DNA of 36,076 nucleotides, from the NCBI GenBank assembly GCA_046336655.1, contig JBKDGH010000179.1:1-36076 (forward strand). Reading direction: 5' to 3'. The translations under genes and the position numbers were made by a program. Source of the DNA: CANGTU01 sp046336655. Its GTDB lineage: Bacteria; Bacteroidota; Bacteroidia; Flavobacteriales_D; Sanyastnellaceae. The notes below the pieces were generated by a model. It was given only the letters and a program-made list of their open reading frames with translations, did no database searches and had not been told where the DNA came from. Shown in pieces: positions 1 through 7,623 of the stretch (positions are counted from its first letter, which is position 1; each line of letters opens with the position of its first letter).

Positions 1-1786
1 CACCTATTCCGATGGTAGCCGTGGCAGTGCCGCACAGGCCCGAAGGATCGCAAGCCTGATAGACGAACGACACGGTGCCATTGAAATCAAGCGCAGGCAT
101 ATAGGTGAACGTGCCATTCGGCTGAAGTGTGAGTGCACCTGAGGAAGGTCCGCTGACAACCGAGTAAGTCAACCCGTCATTATCCGGATCACTGTCATTC
201 GCTGCGGCGTTGCCATTGAGCAATACATCTTCATTCGTACTGAATGACTCGCTCACCACTACCGGCGCATCATTGACTGCATTCACGGTAATCGTAACCA
301 ACCCGTTGTCGCACAATCCGCCCGCGTCACATGCCGAGTAAGTGAATGTAACCTGACCGAAGAAATTGAGCGCTGGTGTGAAGGTGAATGAGCCATTCGC
401 CTGAAGATTCAATGTTCCTGATGATGGAGGTGTTTGCACGGAAAACACCGGAGAGGTGGTTTCAAGGTCTGTGAACAACGACGAAAGTGACCCATTCAAC
501 GCGATGTCCTCATTCGTTGCGAAGGAACCGTCCGAAGCCATCGGAGGATCATTCACAGGATTTACAGTAATGTTGACCACGGCCACATCACAGGCATTGC
601 ATGGATCGCACACATTATACACGGCAGTGACATTACCGCTCCAGTTCGCAGGAGGTGTATAGGTAAACTGACCAGTCTGCATATTCCAATCCATCGTCCC
701 CACGGAGGGTGGGGCGATAAGGAAGTATGTCAGCACTTCAATATTCAGGTCATAGTCGTTGATGGATACGTCACCGTTCAGAACACCGTCCTCATCCATT
801 GTGAACGTATCATCTTCACCCACCGGATTGACATTCACAAACACGACCTCAATGCTCAGCGTTGCCTGATCACACGCGCCAAACGGATCACACACCTGAT
901 AGGTGATGTAATCCATTCCGGAGTAATAGTCAACCGGTGTATACAGGTAGCTGCCGTTGGACTGCATGACAATCGTTCCGTGTGACGGCCCGGATACCAC
1001 AGAGTATATCAGCGGATTACCGTCCGGATCGGAATCATTCTGCGCCACCGTGAGATCGAGCGGAGTGTTGAGGCTGGTGAAATGGCTGTCATTCTGAGCC
1101 ACAGGGGGCTGATTGTTCATGACAATAAATGTGGCCACGCCAATATCACACACCACACAGGGATCGCAGCCCTGATACACAAGGGTGATGGTTCCTGTAA
1201 AGCCGGGGTTGGGTGTGAATGTCACAATCCCGAACATGGACATGCTGAAGCCCGTCACATTCGACGGTGCCACGAGGGTATTGTAGAAAATGGGCTCATC
1301 GTCAATATCAAAATCATTGAGTCGCACACTTCCGGTAAAAGGCATTCCGGCTGACACGAAAAATGTCTCATCCACAATGGTTGGAGGATCATTGACAAAC
1401 AGCACAGCTATTTCAAGAATTGCCGTGGCACATAAGCCGGAAGGATCACAAACCTGATAGGTGACGTAATCAAATCCGTAATAGAGAAAGTCAGGAACGA
1501 ACTGAAACTGACCATTCGGCTGCATGGTAATCGTTCCGTGCTCCGGAAACTCAATCACGGTATAAGTCAGCACATCACCGTTCGGATCGGAATCATTCAG
1601 ACTCACATTTCCGAACTGGGTAATGTTCTCATAGTCATAGCTTTCATCATTCACAGCCACCGGTGCAGCGTTCATCGGCGCTCCCGGAAACACGTCAGAA
1701 TGACCGTGCGAACTCGCAACTAACCCGCTCGTTGCGGATAAACTGATGAGGATTACGGTTGCTGTTTTGCGTAAATAATGCATCAT
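1..1786 (-). CDS. Secreted tandem Ig-like repeat protein (3' end outside window)
   Basis: The reverse strand is open from an ATG at 1786-1784 (a second ATG follows directly) to the window edge, about 595 codons. The N-terminus has basic residues and a hydrophobic stretch (ATVILISLSATSGLVAS), a likely Sec signal peptide. From about residue 40 there are six tandem repeats of roughly 90 residues. Each starts near a VNDPP-type linker, most carry an NDxDP turn, then GT..NG.F.YTP, and each ends Y..CDPxxxC. This is the pattern of bacterial Ig/cadherin-like repeats (Big_9/Cadherin_5 type) in large Bacteroidota surface proteins. Such proteins usually end in a type IX secretion signal, which would lie outside this window. 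The paired cysteines in nearly every repeat could form a disulfide (inference). A role in adhesion or surface structure is likely but not shown. Confidence 0.85.
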   Translation of the reverse strand, partial: MMHYLRKTATVILISLSATSGLVASSHGHSDVFPGAPMNAAPVAVNDESYDYENITQFGNVSLNDSDPNGDVLTYTVIEFPEHGTITMQPNGQFQFVPDFLYYGFDYVTYQVCDPSGLCATAILEIAVLFVNDPPTIVDETFFVSAGMPFTGSVRLNDFDIDDEPIFYNTLVAPSNVTGFSMSMFGIVTFTPNPGFTGTITLVYQGCDPCVVCDIGVATFIVMNNQPPVAQNDSHFTSLNTPLDLTVAQNDSDPDGNPLIYSVVSGPSHGTIVMQSNGSYLYTPVDYYSGMDYITYQVCDPFGACDQATLSIEVVFVNVNPVGEDDTFTMDEDGVLNGDVSINDYDLNIEVLTYFLIAPPSVGTMDWNMQTGQFTYTPPANWSGNVTAVYNVCDPCNACDVAVVNITVNPVNDPPMASDGSFATNEDIALNGSLSSLFTDLETTSPVFSVQTPPSSGTLNLQANGSFTFTPALNFFGQVTFTYSACDAGGLCDNGLVTITVNAVNDAPVVVSESFSTNEDVLLNGNAAANDSDPDNDGLTYSVVSGPSSGALTLQPNGTFTYMPALDFNGTVSFVYQACDPSGLCGTATATIGIG

Positions 1787-1873
1787 CCTGCTCAATGCTA
1801 TTGCTGAATCATCAACCCCGGACTTACGAAAAAACCCGTCAGAAGTTTCGATGAATTCCAATTTCCCACCTAT

Positions 1874-1906
1874 CAAAAATACAATCTAATCTCTCAAACA
1901 CCCAAA
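1874..1906 (-). promoter_or_regulatory. Bacteroidota-type promoter for the Ig-repeat protein
   Basis: On the minus strand TTTG (1906-1903) is followed after 21 bases by TATTTTTG (1881-1874). This fits the Bacteroidota -33/-7 consensus TTTG and TAnnTTTG. It would leave a leader of about 85 bases before the ATG at 1786. Confidence 0.5.
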
Positions 1907-1916
1907 AAACTACGTT

Positions 1917-1924
1917 TATGTTTG
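1917..1924 (+). promoter_or_regulatory. -7 element upstream of mazG-like gene
   Basis: TATGTTTG matches TAnnTTTG exactly and lies 20 bases before the ATG at 1945. No clear -33 TTTG is visible at the usual spacing. It is back to back with the promoter of the Ig-repeat gene. Confidence 0.4.
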
Positions 1925-1944
1925 CGTGCTAATTCTCCTGCACC

Positions 1945-2271
1945 ATGACCATCTCTGACGCCCAAAATACTGTAGACCAATGGATAAACACATACGGCGT
2001 GAGATATTTTAACGAATTGACAAATATGGCCATGCTCACCGAAGAAGTGGGCGAAGTAGCGCGTATCATCGCCAGGCGGTACGGTGAACAGTCTGAAAAA
2101 GAAAGCGATAAGCAGAAAGACCTCGGCGATGAAATGGCGGATGTACTATGGGTGCTGTTATGCCTGGCCAACCAGACAGGCGTTGATCTTACAGAAGCTT
2201 TTCGCCGCAACCTGGATAAAAAAACGTCCCGGGATAATACCCGCCATCTCGACAATCCCAAACTGGGATAA
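1945..2271 (+). CDS. MazG-type nucleotide pyrophosphohydrolase
   Basis: A 108-residue protein with the all-alpha NTP pyrophosphohydrolase signature: EEVGE at residues 33-37 and DEMADVLW at 62-69, whose acidic residues bind magnesium in the MazG/dUTPase-like fold. The family hydrolyses non-canonical or excess (d)NTPs to the monophosphate and pyrophosphate in the cytosol. The length is right for a single-domain MazG-like protein, not the two-domain E. coli MazG. It is convergent with nadE, with only 3 bases between the stop codons. The substrate cannot be told from sequence. No gene symbol is assigned because several subfamilies share this motif. Confidence 0.85.
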   Translation: MTISDAQNTVDQWINTYGVRYFNELTNMAMLTEEVGEVARIIARRYGEQSEKESDKQKDLGDEMADVLWVLLCLANQTGVDLTEAFRRNLDKKTSRDNTRHLDNPKLG

Positions 2272-2274
2272 TCC

Positions 2275-3102
2275 TCAGCCCTTCACCGCATCAGGCAGAA
2301 TGCACACAGGAATCGGATCCATCTTATGCCTGTTGGCGTTGTGCATGCGGATGAAAATCCGGAGCACCTGATTCTGTCGATCGGAGAGTCCGGCAATAGC
2401 GTTGTCCGGCCACTGATACCCTGTACCTCTGCGTGGAATATGTCGCTCTGAATAATCCATTGCCCATTCCAGTTCGGGATAGCTCGCGCCGATCTGGTCT
2501 GCATCAGTGCGGTCATCTCCCCACAATCCGTCAGTGGGTGCCGCGCTCAGGATGGAAGCCACAATACCCAATTCGCGGGACAATGCATACACTTCCGACT
2601 TGGTGAGGTCTGCGATCGGTGAAAGATCCACTCCGCCGTCGCCGTACTTGGTATAGAATCCGACCCCGAAATCTTCTACTTTGTTGCCGGTACCTGCTAC
2701 CAGTAACCCCTGCAATCCGGCGAAATAATAAAGCGTTGTCATCCGCAAGCGGGCGCGTGTATTGGCCAGCGCCAGATCGCGCCTTTCGGCATCCGCCGCT
2801 TCGGGCAAAGCGCTCACCAACCCATCAAACGTGGCGGTGAGTTCAACCTCCGCCGAAGTCACATTCGGATGTGTTTTTTTCAGCCATTCAATGTGCTCCT
2901 TTCCGCGATTGACCTGTGACCCGGCCTGATAGATAGGCATGGTCAGCGCAAGGGTTGGTTTGCCTGTGCGTGCACATAAGGTGGAGGTCAATGCGGAATC
3001 AATACCTCCACTGATTCCCACGACGAAGCCATTCACGCGGGACTGATCCGCGTACTCGCTCAGCCAGCGCGTGATGTGCTCAATTGCCTTTTGTGTATCC
3101 AT
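2275..3102 (-). CDS. nadE: NAD synthetase, ammonia-dependent
   Basis: A 275-residue NAD(+) synthetase that amidates nicotinic acid adenine dinucleotide, the last step of NAD synthesis. The ATP-pyrophosphatase P-loop SGGIDSA is at residues 31-37. Further on, TGNKVEDFGVGFYTKYGDGG and DLSPIADLTKSEVYAL are typical of the family. There is no glutaminase domain, so ammonia or a partner supplies nitrogen. The start at 3102 (MDTQKAIEHI) is preferred: a start at 3165 would add 21 residues encoded by the terminator hairpin of the upstream gene. Synthetase genes are often found beside gldB in gliding Bacteroidota (recalled). Confidence 0.95.
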   Translation of the reverse strand: MDTQKAIEHITRWLSEYADQSRVNGFVVGISGGIDSALTSTLCARTGKPTLALTMPIYQAGSQVNRGKEHIEWLKKTHPNVTSAEVELTATFDGLVSALPEAADAERRDLALANTRARLRMTTLYYFAGLQGLLVAGTGNKVEDFGVGFYTKYGDGGVDLSPIADLTKSEVYALSRELGIVASILSAAPTDGLWGDDRTDADQIGASYPELEWAMDYSERHIPRRGTGYQWPDNAIAGLSDRQNQVLRIFIRMHNANRHKMDPIPVCILPDAVKG

Positions 3103-3104
3103 AG

Positions 3105-3139
3105 AAAAAAATATCCCGCCAATGAAGTGTGGCGGGATA
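3105..3139 (-). terminator. Rho-independent terminator of the PorT-like gene
   Basis: On the minus strand the perfect 9-bp stem TATCCCGCC (3139-3131) and GGCGGGATA (3120-3112) encloses a 10-base loop and is followed by a U-rich tract (3111-3105). It lies 27 bases after the PorT-like stop codon, and the tract ends two bases before the nadE ATG. Confidence 0.85.
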
Positions 3140-3165
3140 AAGGTCGTAAGAGTGAAGTTATACAC

Positions 3166-3960
3166 TCAGAACATGATGCCGAGATTCAGCTCGAAGAAAT
3201 TGGTAATACCCTTGAGCTGCGTCTCTACAGGTGTGCGTTTTGTGCCTGTTCCTTCAAATACTACTTCATCCCGGTCATCCTTCTGTAACCCGTTGCCCAG
3301 CAGGGAATCAGTGAATCCGTTGTTGAAGGTGATGCCCGCAAGAATGGATGTTGTTCCGGAAATATTGTACTCAATACCCGCGCCCATAATCAGAGACGCC
3401 CGGAACAGAGAAATATCATTCTTGATGTCTTCGTCCTCGATCGATCGGCTTGTCAAAGAGGAGACTTCCCACGGGTACAGAGGAGCGTCCGCGTCAGTTT
3501 CCGAGCGGGTGTAGCGATAATCAATCTCGTCATCCGACTTAGCCCTGATATTCACACCCAGACCAAGGCCAAACTGCCCCCAATACGTGATGTATCCAAT
3601 CTCGTTGGTCCTCAACTTAAGAGTAAGCGGTACTTCAGCGTATTGAAGCGTATAATTTCTTTCAAGAAGCGATATATGCTCAAGTCCTTCCTCATTGGTC
3701 AAGCGGTAGTAAGAGAGCTTTCCTCCGCTTTGGAACACATTCAATCCAGTACCAACAGCATAATTGTCCGTGAAATGAATGTCGGCAACCAGCCCAAAGA
3801 CAAAGCGCAGGGAGCTGCCCTCGTTCGTGATATACTTGGTATCCGGCTTTATCCACCCGACGTTGGGGGACACCTTAAAGCCGATTTTGAACTTGTCGGA
3901 CTGGGCCATGAGCTGCGATCCGAACATCACAGCGAGCAAGAGAAGTGTACTTTTTTTCAT
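3166..3960 (-). CDS. PorT-family outer-membrane beta-barrel protein
   Basis: A 264-residue protein with a clear signal peptide (MKKSTLLLLAVMFGSQLMAQ, cleavage after AQ), then alternating hydrophobic/polar strands (FKIGFKVSPNVGW, YAVGTGLNVFQSGGKLSY, YITYWGQFGLGLGVNI, SLIMGAGIEYNI, SILAGITFNNGF). It ends in FFELNLGIMF, the C-terminal aromatic typical of outer-membrane barrels. This is the 'outer membrane protein beta-barrel / PorT family' layout common in Bacteroidota. PorT itself belongs to the type IX secretion system, but many paralogues have unknown roles, so no symbol is given. It is followed by its own terminator and is divergent from gldB. Confidence 0.8.
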   Translation of the reverse strand: MKKSTLLLLAVMFGSQLMAQSDKFKIGFKVSPNVGWIKPDTKYITNEGSSLRFVFGLVADIHFTDNYAVGTGLNVFQSGGKLSYYRLTNEEGLEHISLLERNYTLQYAEVPLTLKLRTNEIGYITYWGQFGLGLGVNIRAKSDDEIDYRYTRSETDADAPLYPWEVSSLTSRSIEDEDIKNDISLFRASLIMGAGIEYNISGTTSILAGITFNNGFTDSLLGNGLQKDDRDEVVFEGTGTKRTPVETQLKGITNFFELNLGIMF

Positions 3961-4024
3961 ACGATAGCGTTTAACTGTTCTAACATTGCGGCCAGACGGC
4001 TGCCAAAGCTAATATCTTTTCAGG

Positions 4025-5077
4025 ATGATGATCACACGGAAACACGGTTTGATAGTAGCTCTTTTCTTCACGGTCATTTTTTATTCCTGTGAAGAAAATG
4101 CTCCTTTCCGGAAGGTCGAGCTACCTGCTGAGCCTCTGCCCTACCAATCTGACCGCATGGATCATTCCATATTTCAGGCGGATTATTCCGACCCGGCGGC
4201 GGCCAGACAACAACTATACCAGAAGTACGGCGACTTCCTGTGCATCTACCTGGAGCAGATTCTGCGCATCGGGCATTGCGACAGCCTCGCGACCATCAGT
4301 GAGCTCAACGCCTTCGCCACCTGGCCGGATATGATAGAATTGCAGCGGGAGGTGGATCGTGTGTTTCCGGACACCAGAACTGCGGAGCTGGACAATCAAT
4401 TCAAACAGGCTATCGGGAGATGGCATACGCTCTTTCCGGACAGCATCATTCCGCGATTGGTGTATGTGAACTCCGGTCTCAACTTCAGCGCGTTCTCCAC
4501 GGATGAATTGCTCGCCACCGGACTGGATTACTTCCTCGGACCCGAAAATGCAGTGGTGCAGAAACTTCCGGCAGACCTCTTCCCGATGTACCTCAAAGAA
4601 GACATGCTCCCGGAGTACGCGGTGACAAACACCATCAAAGACTTTTGCCAACGTGAGGTAAGCCAGAGCGTACCATACAAGGAACGCCCCGACATGCTGC
4701 ACCTGCTCGTCTTTCACGGCAAGGTGATGTACCTCCTGGACCTCCTCATGCCCGACGAAGCCGATGCGGTGAAGATGAACTGGACAACACCGCAACTCGC
4801 ATGGGCTGAAGAAAACGAGTGGAATACCTGGAAGGAACTTGCGAAACAGGAAATCATGTTTAATACCTCCATGCGCGACAACATCCGGTGGTTCGACTTT
4901 GGCCCGTTTACCAATGCTGGCAATGTGCCTCAGGAATCACCGCCGCAACTCGGCATCTGGATGGGCTGGCGCATTGTGCGAACCTACATGAACGAACACC
5001 CTGAAGTAAGTGTTCAGGATATGCTTTCTTCTGTTCCCGACGCCGACATTCTCCGATCCTACAAAGCTCCCAAATAG
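4025..5077 (+). CDS. gldB: Gliding motility lipoprotein GldB
   Basis: A 350-residue protein with a lipoprotein signal: a hydrophobic run and lipobox FYSC with the lipidated Cys at residue 22. The body carries family features as I recall them: YQKYGDFLCIYLEQILRIG, then YFLGPENAVVQKLPADLFP, YLKEDMLPEY and GIWMGWRIVRTYM near the end. GldB is an essential gliding and type IX secretion accessory lipoprotein in Flavobacterium; its exact activity is unknown. gldC follows 17 bases later, the usual pairing. ATG ATG at 4025/4028 gives two equivalent starts. A weak -7-like TATCTTTT is at 4013-4020. Confidence 0.88.
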   Translation: MMITRKHGLIVALFFTVIFYSCEENAPFRKVELPAEPLPYQSDRMDHSIFQADYSDPAAARQQLYQKYGDFLCIYLEQILRIGHCDSLATISELNAFATWPDMIELQREVDRVFPDTRTAELDNQFKQAIGRWHTLFPDSIIPRLVYVNSGLNFSAFSTDELLATGLDYFLGPENAVVQKLPADLFPMYLKEDMLPEYAVTNTIKDFCQREVSQSVPYKERPDMLHLLVFHGKVMYLLDLLMPDEADAVKMNWTTPQLAWAEENEWNTWKELAKQEIMFNTSMRDNIRWFDFGPFTNAGNVPQESPPQLGIWMGWRIVRTYMNEHPEVSVQDMLSSVPDADILRSYKAPK

Positions 5078-5094
5078 CATCTGACCTACCTCTC

Positions 5095-5427
5095 ATGAAA
5101 AAGTCATCCATACATATTGACGTTGAACTCGATGAAAACAACGTCCCGGAAAACATTCTCTGGAAGGCCACAGACCGCAAGGCCGAAGCGGAGGCCAAGG
5201 CCATGATCCTTTCTGTCTGGGATAAAAACGAACGCAATACGCTGCGCATCGACCTCTGGACAAAAGACATGGAAGTGGACGAGATGAAATACTTCGTGCA
5301 TCAGACCATTCTGACCCTCGCGGACAGTTTTGAACGCGCCACTGGCGAAGACCGCATGGCAGCTACGATGCGCGATTTCTGCGAATACTACGCTGAAAAA
5401 CTGAACCTCAAGGGGCCGGAGATTTAA
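5095..5427 (+). CDS. gldC: Gliding motility protein GldC
   Basis: A 110-residue soluble protein with no signal peptide. It matches GldC by its opening (KSSIHIDVELDENNVPENI), the central WDKNERNTLRIDLWTKDMEVDEM, and the C-terminal FCEYYAEKLNL. GldC assists gliding in Flavobacterium but is less strictly required than GldB, and its biochemical role is unknown. It is co-directional with gldB with a 17-base gap, so probably co-transcribed. The last 20 bases overlap the 3' end of engB on the other strand. Confidence 0.87.
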   Translation: MKKSSIHIDVELDENNVPENILWKATDRKAEAEAKAMILSVWDKNERNTLRIDLWTKDMEVDEMKYFVHQTILTLADSFERATGEDRMAATMRDFCEYYAEKLNLKGPEI

Positions 5428-6046
5428 GCGGAGTCATCCCTGCCCAATCCCGATTCAGCTGATCAATCAGAAGAAGAATCTGATCCCTTCCTAATCGGGT
5501 CTCTGCAGATGAAAGAAAAAAGCCGGGCATCTCTTCCCAGTCCTGGAGCAAACGCTCCTGATAATGGGTAAAGAGCACTTCAATTTGCCCTTTGCTCAGT
5601 TTATCACATTTGGTAAAAACGATCTGAAACGGGATTCCGTTTTTCCCAAGCCACTCGAGGAAGGTGAGGTCCGCGGCCTGGGGAGGGTGCCTCATGTCTA
5701 TCAATACGAATGTGCAGATCAGGTTTTCACGGTGAGCCAGATAATAGCGGACAAAACGCTCCCAGTTTTCGCGCGCGCTCTTTGCGCTTTTTGCATAGCC
5801 GTATCCTGGCAAATCCACGAGGTACCAGGGGTGCGTGGTGCCATTGATGAGAAAGTGATTGATCGTTTGCGTCTTTCCCGGAGTGGACGAAGTCTTGGCC
5901 AGACCCTTCTTATTCACGAGCATATTGATGAGGCTGCTCTTTCCTACGTTGGAGCGGCCTATGAACGCATATTCCGGCTTGTCCGGAATCGGACAATTTT
6001 CAACCCGGGTTGACGAAGTAAGGAATTCTGCGCTGCTGATATTCAT
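5408..6046 (-). CDS. engB: Ribosome biogenesis GTPase EngB (YihA/YsxC)
   Basis: A 212-residue TRAFAC GTPase. G1 GRSNVGKSS is at residues 30-38, G2 in TSSTPGKTQ at 52-60, G3 DLPGYG at 78-83 and G4 TKCD at 145-148. The N-terminal EFLTSSTRVENCP and the length are standard for EngB, which helps assemble the large ribosomal subunit. The ATG at 6046 is preceded on the same strand by TACTTTG (6058-6052), a near-consensus -7 element, suggesting a nearly leaderless transcript. It converges on gldC with a 20-base overlap of coding 3' ends. Confidence 0.96.
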   Translation of the reverse strand: MNISSAEFLTSSTRVENCPIPDKPEYAFIGRSNVGKSSLINMLVNKKGLAKTSSTPGKTQTINHFLINGTTHPWYLVDLPGYGYAKSAKSARENWERFVRYYLAHRENLICTFVLIDMRHPPQAADLTFLEWLGKNGIPFQIVFTKCDKLSKGQIEVLFTHYQERLLQDWEEMPGFFLSSAETRLGRDQILLLIDQLNRDWAGMTPLKSPAP

Positions 6047-6079
6047 GTGCGCAAAGTACGCCGGACTTCACGCGCTGCA

Positions 6080-6847
6080 CTAAGTGCTCAGTCCCTTTTC
6101 CCTGAACCAGTTCCCGAGTATCGCATTGAACGTTTCCGGATGCTCCATCATCGGCGCGTGACCACACTTATCAATCCAATACAACGTGCTGTTGGGCATC
6201 ATCTTGTGAAAATCCTCCGCAACCTCAGGGGGCGTAATGGTATCATTCTTTCCCCAGATCAGGCATGTCGGGATAGTCATTTGCGGCAGGTCTTTCGCCA
6301 TATTGTGGCGGATCGCACTTTTAGCCAAAGCCAGAATGCGCAATACGCGGTTCCGGTCATTGACCACTTGAAAGCACTCATCCACCAGTTCATCAGTAGC
6401 ATGTGCGGGATCGTAAAACGTAACCGCCACTTTCTTGCGGATGAACTCCTTGTCCTCCCTGCGCGGAAAACTCGAGCCGAATGCATTCTCATACAATCCG
6501 CTGCTGGCAGTGAGCGTGAGCGACCGCACCTTTTCAGGGTGCTCCCGTGAATAAATCAGGGCCACGTGTCCGCCGAGCGAATTGCCCAGCAGGTCCACCT
6601 GCTCCCAGCGCTTGTACTGAATAAAATCGCGCAGGAAATGCGCAATGGACTTCACACCGGTATTCAGCACCGGCATGGAATACAACGGGAGCATGGGTAT
6701 GACCACTTTTTGCTGCTTCGAAAAATGATCTACCACATCCCTGAAATTGCTCAGCGCTCCGAATAAGCCGTGCAGCAGAATCAGCGGTTTTCCCTCGCCC
6801 TCTTCAATGTATCTGAAGTTTCCTTCCTCCCTGATCGTATAGTCCAT
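6080..6847 (-). CDS. Alpha/beta hydrolase
   Basis: A 255-residue alpha/beta-hydrolase-fold protein. The oxyanion-hole motif HGLFG is at residues 26-30, the nucleophile elbow GNSLGG has Ser90, the acid is Asp202 in GKNDTITPP, and the base is His230 in CGHAPMMEHP, so the triad is complete. There is no signal peptide, so it is probably cytosolic. The substrate is unknown; the family includes esterases, dehalogenases and C-C hydrolases. It lies between engB and mraZ, a conserved position in Flavobacteria as I recall. TACATTCG on the minus strand at 6874-6867, 19 bases before the ATG, is a plausible -7 element. Confidence 0.9.
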   Translation of the reverse strand: MDYTIREEGNFRYIEEGEGKPLILLHGLFGALSNFRDVVDHFSKQQKVVIPMLPLYSMPVLNTGVKSIAHFLRDFIQYKRWEQVDLLGNSLGGHVALIYSREHPEKVRSLTLTASSGLYENAFGSSFPRREDKEFIRKKVAVTFYDPAHATDELVDECFQVVNDRNRVLRILALAKSAIRHNMAKDLPQMTIPTCLIWGKNDTITPPEVAEDFHKMMPNSTLYWIDKCGHAPMMEHPETFNAILGNWFREKGLST

Positions 6848-7079
6848 AGGTATTCCTGATCAACTGCGAATGTAACGAAAGATGTCGCGGTGACTCGATG
6901 ACCACATACTTCCTGTTCGGGGCAATAACCCGGAATCCGATCCCATCTCCCACAATTTACCACACTGATTTTTCAGCCTTAAATCACTCCAATTACTATG
7001 TTTTACAGGCTTTTTAAAGCTTCCGGCTACGGTCCACACAGGTGTCATTTTTCAACAAAAGCCCATTTTTACCTCTTTG

Positions 7080-7112
7080 GTGGTAGAAAGTGGTAACTAA
7101 TGGCTAAATTCG
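7080..7112 (+). promoter_or_regulatory. mraZ promoter with triple MraZ-box repeat
   Basis: Three direct repeats at an exact 10-base period: GTGGTA at 7080-7085, GTGGTA at 7090-7095 and a weaker ATGGCT at 7100-7105. A -7 element TAAATTCG follows at 7105-7112, 23 bases before the mraZ ATG. Repeated TGG-type boxes with 5-base spacers are the known MraZ binding pattern upstream of mraZ in other bacteria. Autoregulation is therefore likely, by inference. Confidence 0.6.
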
Positions 7113-7135
7113 TCCCGGCTTTGGCCATTTCCACC

Positions 7136-7615
7136 ATGCTCAATCTTCTCGGCGAATACCATTGTAAGGTCGATCCCAAGGGACGCATGATGTTTCCTGC
7201 CCGCTTCAGGAAGCAGCTGGAAATGGTGATTCATCACGGACTGGTGGTGAACCGCGACATCTTCTCGAAATGCCTGATTCTGTATCCGAAACCGGAATGG
7301 GACAAGGTCAATGAAGAGATCAGCAGACTGAGCCGCTACAGCGAAAAGCACCAGCGCTTTCAGAGAAAGTTTCTCCGCGGCGCCACCACGCTTGAACTGG
7401 ATGCCACAGGCCGACTGCTCATCCCTTCCGTGCTGCTCGATTACGCGGAAGTGGATCTGAAAAAAAGCAATGAAGTCATCCTCACTGGCATTGGCGAAAA
7501 GATGGAAATCTGGAGCTCCGCGAATTACAATGTGGAAGTGCTCGACGAAGACCTCGACTTCGGAGCGCTCGCTGAGGAAGTGAGAAAAGACATCGAAGGC
7601 AAACCGGCTACCTGA
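7136..7615 (+). CDS. mraZ: Division/cell-wall cluster regulator MraZ
   Basis: A 159-residue protein with two SpoVT/AbrB-like halves: LLGEYHCKVDPKGRMMFPAR at the N-terminus and TTLELDATGRLLIPSVLLDY in the second half. Both show the D-x-(K/T)-G-R-(M/L)-(M/L)-(F/I)-P core. MraZ is a ring-forming DNA-binding regulator of the dcw operon. The start at 7136 is chosen over the in-frame ATG at 7100, because the longer form would begin inside the third operator box and upstream of the -7 element, and family members start at this point. rsmH follows 8 bases later. Confidence 0.93.
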   Translation: MLNLLGEYHCKVDPKGRMMFPARFRKQLEMVIHHGLVVNRDIFSKCLILYPKPEWDKVNEEISRLSRYSEKHQRFQRKFLRGATTLELDATGRLLIPSVLLDYAEVDLKKSNEVILTGIGEKMEIWSSANYNVEVLDEDLDFGALAEEVRKDIEGKPAT

Positions 7616-7623
7616 AAGAACCC

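Noticed and set aside
456..1723. Short plus-strand frames in the first 1.8 kb
   Set aside because: They are antisense to the continuous Ig-repeat gene on the minus strand, whose repeat structure is unmistakable.
2255..2269. Small hairpin ATCCCA-AAC-TGGGAT at the mazG/nadE convergence
   Set aside because: The stem is only six pairs, lies inside the mazG coding end and has no T tract on either side, so it is not claimed as a terminator.
7100..7135. Upstream ATG of mraZ at 7100
   Set aside because: It falls inside the third operator box and before the -7 element, and adds 12 residues absent from family members.
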